Shown here one piece after another: positions 60,825 to 64,000 of a stretch of 64,000 bases of DNA. The notes beneath the pieces are model-generated. The model made no database searches and was not told the DNA's origin. It saw only the letters and a program-made list of their open reading frames with translations. Made by a program: the position numbers and the translations under genes. The DNA comes from Streptomyces iranensis (GTDB taxonomy: Bacteria > Actinomycetota > Actinomycetes > Streptomycetales > Streptomycetaceae), in contig NZ_JAGGLR010000002.1 of NCBI RefSeq assembly GCF_017874715.1, forward strand, positions 310,001-374,000, read 5' to 3'. Within the stretch, counting starts at the first letter, position 1, and the number at the start of each line of letters is the position of its first letter.

Positions 60825-63671
60825 GTGTCCGCACATGAGACCGCGCTGCACCGATTCCGGAACCCGGACCCCTGGCATGCGCCCGCCGCCTACTGGTTCT
60901 GGCACCGGCTGCCCGACGGGGACACGATCCGGGCCCAGGTGCGGCAGATGCACGACGCCGGGATCCGGAGCTTCCAGGTGCAGGCGCGGTTGTCGTACCC
61001 GATCGAGGGCTACCTGGACGACGACTACCTCGCCGCCTGCCGTACGGCCGTCGAAACGGCCGCCGGGCTCGGCATGGTCGTCGGCATCTATGACGACTAC
61101 AACTGGCAGACCGGTCATGCGGCGGGCCGGGCCGTGACCGGACACGACGAGCTGCGCGAACGGCACCTGTTCTGGGTGCGGATCCCCGCGGGCGCGAGCG
61201 AGGGCTCGCTCAGCGGGATCCGCTCGGCGACGGAGAACCTCGGCCCGGCCGCGATGGACTGGCACTACGAGGGCGGCGTCGTCGCCTGGGCCGACTGGCG
61301 GGTCGAGTACGCGCTCGTCGTGGACGCCGTAGCAGCCACAGAAGCCGTGGAAGCCACAGAAGCTGCGGAAGCCGTGGACAGGGAGCAGGGCACGGCCGCC
61401 GAGCGGCCCGAGCTCGTCGGCCGCGTGGACGGCGCCGCCGACGGGTGCCGTGTCCGCCTCGTCGAGCCCGTGCCCGGCGATGCGGAGGCGATCGTGTTCG
61501 TCTCCGCCCGCTGCGCGACCTCCCGGCTCGTGAACCCCGTCGACCCGGTCGCGGTCGATCGCTTCATCGAGGCCGGCTACCAGCCCTTCGCCGACGCCCT
61601 GGGCGACTTCTTCGGCTCCACCGTCGCCTATATGTTCTTCGACCAGCCGCACGCCGTGTACTACGACTGGGCGGAGCGCACCGGAGACCTGCGTTCGGCG
61701 ATGCCGTTCCACGAGAGCCTGGCCATCTCGATCCGGGAGCGCTGGGGCGGGCGGACCCCCCAGGTGCTCGCCGCCGTGCTCGACGGGGACGACCCGGAGC
61801 GGCTGAGCCTCCGCGCCCAGTTCTACGAGCACTTCAGCGGCTACGCGATGGAGACGTTCCTCGGCAAGTTGCGCACCTGGAGCCACGCCCACGGTCTGCG
61901 TCAGTCCGGCCATGAAGTCCTCGGGCACGTCGGCGGCTGGGCGCTCGACACCGCGTTCGCGAACTGGGACCTGCGGGTGAACTTCGGGCTCGACCACTTC
62001 GGCGTGGACGGCTACCGCGACCTCACCGCGGTGGACGCGCAGGACGCCCTGGTGCAGCTCAGCCCCGTGTTCGGCGACTCGGTCGCCCGCCACCACGGCC
62101 GCGGCGGGACGATGGTCGAGCAGTACTTCGTCACCCCGCCCGAAGGCGGGACCCCGTGGTCCGGTCACTGGGGGCTCACCTTGCAGGAGTTGCGCACAAC
62201 GGCGATCAACCACCATCTGCAGGGCATGCGACAGATGATCTTCCACGGCTTCTACCAGACCCACGGCCATGGAGACGATCACGAGTCGCTGCGGAATGCG
62301 CGCTTCGACTTCCCCCCGGGCATCAACTTCGAGCCGTGGTTCGCCGAACATCACCTGCGGTTCGCGCTCGAGAGCGCGCGGCTGAGCGAATTCCTCGAAC
62401 CGGTCTCACCACAGAGCGACGTGGCGGTCCTGTACCCGTTGCGTACGGTGTGGACCGCGGGCCAGCTCGGCGAGCAGGCGTCGGCGATGGGCGAGTGGGC
62501 CCGCGCGCTCAGCGAATCCCGGGTGGGCTTCCACCTCGTGGACGAACGCGATCTCGACGCCGCCACTGTGGAGGAAGGCGCGGTGTGCTTCGGGGACCGC
62601 CGGTACCGGGCGCTCGTGCTCCCCGCCGTGACGACGCTGCGCTCGGCCGCATCGCTGCGCCGACTTCGCCGCCTTGCCGAATCGGGCGTACGGGTGCTCG
62701 CCGGTGGCGCGACGCCCACCGTCTACCAGGAGGGCCCGCAGACCGCCGCCGAGGACTGGGCGGACCTCGCCCCCGCAGTGGAGATGTTCCATGCGGTCCC
62801 CGAGGAAGCGGTCCTGCGCGGGCTCGCCGCACCGCGCGGACAGACTGAGCCGACACTGCGTGTGCCCGCGGGCTCGCCGGTGCGCTGGCGCGGCGGCCCG
62901 GACACGGCCGACGGCTTCCGCTTCGCGTGCTTCACCGAGACCGAAGGGACGGTGGAACTCCTGCTGCCCGACGGGCCCTGGCACATCGAGGAGTGGGAGG
63001 CCGCCGACGGCACGGTCCGCACCCTCGAAGCGGCCGGGAACCCGGTCGCGCTGCGGCTGGAGCAGAACGCGCTGCGCCTGTTGCGTGTGTGCAGGGACGC
63101 GGAACCCGCTTCCGGTCGGGCGGACGCCACGGAGGATTCCGAGGCCGCGGCCGGGCACGGCACACCGGAATGGTCGGCGCCGGAGGCACTCGAATCCGGC
63201 TGGCTGCTCGAGGTCGCCGAGGACGCGTACCAGGAGGCGGGCACCCGCCGCGACATCGCGGTGACATGCGGCTGGGAGCGCCAGGGCCTTCCGGCGTTCG
63301 CGGGCACCGCCGACTATGTGCGGCGGATCGGGCTCGACACGCCGGTCCCGCTGGAGCTGACGCTCCCGGCCGTCGCCGGAGCGGTGGCCGTGTCCGTGAA
63401 CGGCGTGCGGGTGGGGCAGCGCGCCTGGGCGCCGTACCGCGTCACGGTCCCCGCCGACGCCCTGCGGCCCGGGGGTAACGAGCTCCGCATCCGGGTCGCG
63501 CCGTCGGCGGCCAACCGCTACTACGCCGGGACCGGGCTCCGCGCCGGGCCCGAGCCGTGCGGGCTGCTCGCGCCGCCACTGCTGCGCCACGCGCTCCGGA
63601 CTCCCAACTCCGGTGCGTCCCCGGACGGTTTCGGCTCCGGCCCCCGCACATCCCCCATCACAGAAAGCTGA
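60825..63671 (+). CDS. Large GH106-like cytoplasmic glycoside hydrolase
   Basis: A 948-residue protein without a signal peptide. The N-terminal segment APAAYWFWHRLPDGDTIRAQ, then MHDAGIRSFQVQARLS resembles the start of GH106 alpha-L-rhamnosidase-like barrels (about residues 10-480). A middle region (about 530-640) has a glutamine-amidotransferase-like VLPAVTTLRSAASL. A C-terminal jelly-roll (about 790-905) has LPAVAGAVAVSVNGVRVG and PGGNELRIRVAPSAANRYY. An Ala-Glu-rich insert (residues about 168-192, coded at 61330-61390) looks disordered. I start at GTG 60825, nine bases after GGAG; the open frame before it overlaps the permease. It likely cleaves a deoxy-hexoside inside the cell. Confidence 0.75.
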   Translation: MSAHETALHRFRNPDPWHAPAAYWFWHRLPDGDTIRAQVRQMHDAGIRSFQVQARLSYPIEGYLDDDYLAACRTAVETAAGLGMVVGIYDDYNWQTGHAAGRAVTGHDELRERHLFWVRIPAGASEGSLSGIRSATENLGPAAMDWHYEGGVVAWADWRVEYALVVDAVAATEAVEATEAAEAVDREQGTAAERPELVGRVDGAADGCRVRLVEPVPGDAEAIVFVSARCATSRLVNPVDPVAVDRFIEAGYQPFADALGDFFGSTVAYMFFDQPHAVYYDWAERTGDLRSAMPFHESLAISIRERWGGRTPQVLAAVLDGDDPERLSLRAQFYEHFSGYAMETFLGKLRTWSHAHGLRQSGHEVLGHVGGWALDTAFANWDLRVNFGLDHFGVDGYRDLTAVDAQDALVQLSPVFGDSVARHHGRGGTMVEQYFVTPPEGGTPWSGHWGLTLQELRTTAINHHLQGMRQMIFHGFYQTHGHGDDHESLRNARFDFPPGINFEPWFAEHHLRFALESARLSEFLEPVSPQSDVAVLYPLRTVWTAGQLGEQASAMGEWARALSESRVGFHLVDERDLDAATVEEGAVCFGDRRYRALVLPAVTTLRSAASLRRLRRLAESGVRVLAGGATPTVYQEGPQTAAEDWADLAPAVEMFHAVPEEAVLRGLAAPRGQTEPTLRVPAGSPVRWRGGPDTADGFRFACFTETEGTVELLLPDGPWHIEEWEAADGTVRTLEAAGNPVALRLEQNALRLLRVCRDAEPASGRADATEDSEAAAGHGTPEWSAPEALESGWLLEVAEDAYQEAGTRRDIAVTCGWERQGLPAFAGTADYVRRIGLDTPVPLELTLPAVAGAVAVSVNGVRVGQRAWAPYRVTVPADALRPGGNELRIRVAPSAANRYYAGTGLRAGPEPCGLLAPPLLRHALRTPNSGASPDGFGSGPRTSPITES

Positions 63672-63677
63672 CCCATC

Positions 63678-64000
63678 GTGCTCAAAGGACTCGACCCGCT
63701 CCTGACTCCGGACCTGCTGTACACGCTCGCGCGGATGGGGCACGGGGACACTATCGCCATCGTGGACAGGAACTTCCCCGCGCACTCCGTGAACGACCAG
63801 GTGATCCGGCTGGACGGCACCGACGTCGTCTCGGCGGGCCGGGCGGTGCTCGGACTACTGCCGCTCGACACGTTCATCCCCGAGCCCCTCGCGAGGATGG
63901 AGGTCGTCGGCGACGCCACCGCCGAGCCGCCGGTGCAGACGGACTTCATCGCCGCCGCGGAGGAGGCAGCGGGCCGCCCCGTCGCGGTGGAGACGGTCGA
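63678..64000 (+). CDS. fucU: L-fucose mutarotase (FucU/RbsD family), cut by window edge
   Basis: The first 107 codons of a RbsD/FucU pyranase. The start LKGLDPLLTPDLLYTLARMG, HGDTIAIVDRNFPAHS and VIRLDG match E. coli FucU, with the active-site histidine and aspartate in place. The GTG at 63678 follows the glycosidase stop by six bases, so the genes are co-transcribed. FucU interconverts the alpha and beta anomers of L-fucose, which fits a sugar released by the adjacent glycosidase. The 3' end is outside the window. Confidence 0.9.
   Translation, partial: MLKGLDPLLTPDLLYTLARMGHGDTIAIVDRNFPAHSVNDQVIRLDGTDVVSAGRAVLGLLPLDTFIPEPLARMEVVGDATAEPPVQTDFIAAAEEAAGRPVAVETV

Noticed and set aside
1..64000. 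TTA (bldA-dependent) codons, tRNAs, CRISPR arrays and insertion sequences
   Set aside because: Reading by eye I found no in-frame TTA in the called genes, no tRNA-like cloverleaf, no regularly spaced repeats and no transposase. A codon count and tRNA search would settle this.

Overview
The window is a stretch of high-GC actinobacterial chromosome, almost certainly Streptomyces or a close relative. The evidence is strong third-position GC, many GTG and TTG starts with purine-rich ribosome binding sites, four-base stop/start overlaps (ATGA or GTGA) inside operons, a 2-methylisoborneol synthase/methyltransferase pair, remnants of an XRE regulator beside an ATP-binding protein, and two PP2C-type phosphatases with sensory domains. 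It looks like a gene-dense accessory or arm region made of small catabolic cassettes, each with its own regulator. I saw no rRNA, tRNA, CRISPR array, integrase or intact insertion sequence.

Layout, left to right. 80-7866 is a sugar/polyol catabolic locus. On the minus strand run a HAD phosphatase, a 2-hydroxyacid dehydrogenase, an FGGY kinase, a DhaK-DhaL kinase and an RpiB isomerase, all overlapping by four bases. A DeoR regulator and a polyol-type MFS permease diverge from them. The gene set resembles tetritol/erythrulose pathways. 8007-12919 holds a nitrilase-superfamily protein, a P-loop protein, and two DUF1453-like membrane proteins that diverge across a palindrome-rich region. The second of these is coupled to a histidine kinase/response regulator pair. 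12981-13552 is a decayed regulatory locus. 13595-15742 is a two-gene oxidoreductase operon with a divergent TetR. 15959-17880 is a drug-efflux MFS with its MarR. 17975-23711 is a LacI regulator diverging from a secreted GH29 fucosidase-like enzyme and a GH28 pectinase-like enzyme. 23869-29044 holds secreted alpha/beta hydrolases, an SDR and an AraC regulator.

29075-35022 is a seven-gene 5-oxoproline operon on the minus strand (GntR, PxpA, PxpB, PxpC, VOC protein, MHS-type MFS, YcsI/DUF1445). It matches the Bacillus ycsF-ycsI-kipI-kipA-kipR gene content. 35115-36456 is a dienelactone hydrolase diverging from a MarR, with perfect palindromes between them. 36563-48986 holds a beta-lactamase-like serine hydrolase, membrane proteins, two PP2C phosphatases, a CPBP protease, a NarL-type two-component pair, a TetR/NmrA-like pair and a DUF899 protein.

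49000-55053 is a six-gene unidirectional cassette on the minus strand: flavin monooxygenase, RidA, DUF1028 Ntn-hydrolase, M20 amidohydrolase, MHS-type MFS, LysR. Its function is not obvious. 55493-57705 is the 2-methylisoborneol pair (tpc, mtf), without the cyclic-nucleotide-binding gene known beside it in other species. 57775 to the right edge is a LacI regulator diverging from an NCS1 permease, a large cytoplasmic GH106-like glycosidase and a FucU mutarotase (cut by the window edge). This last combination is the least expected in the window and my best candidate for an undescribed uptake-and-deglycosylation system.
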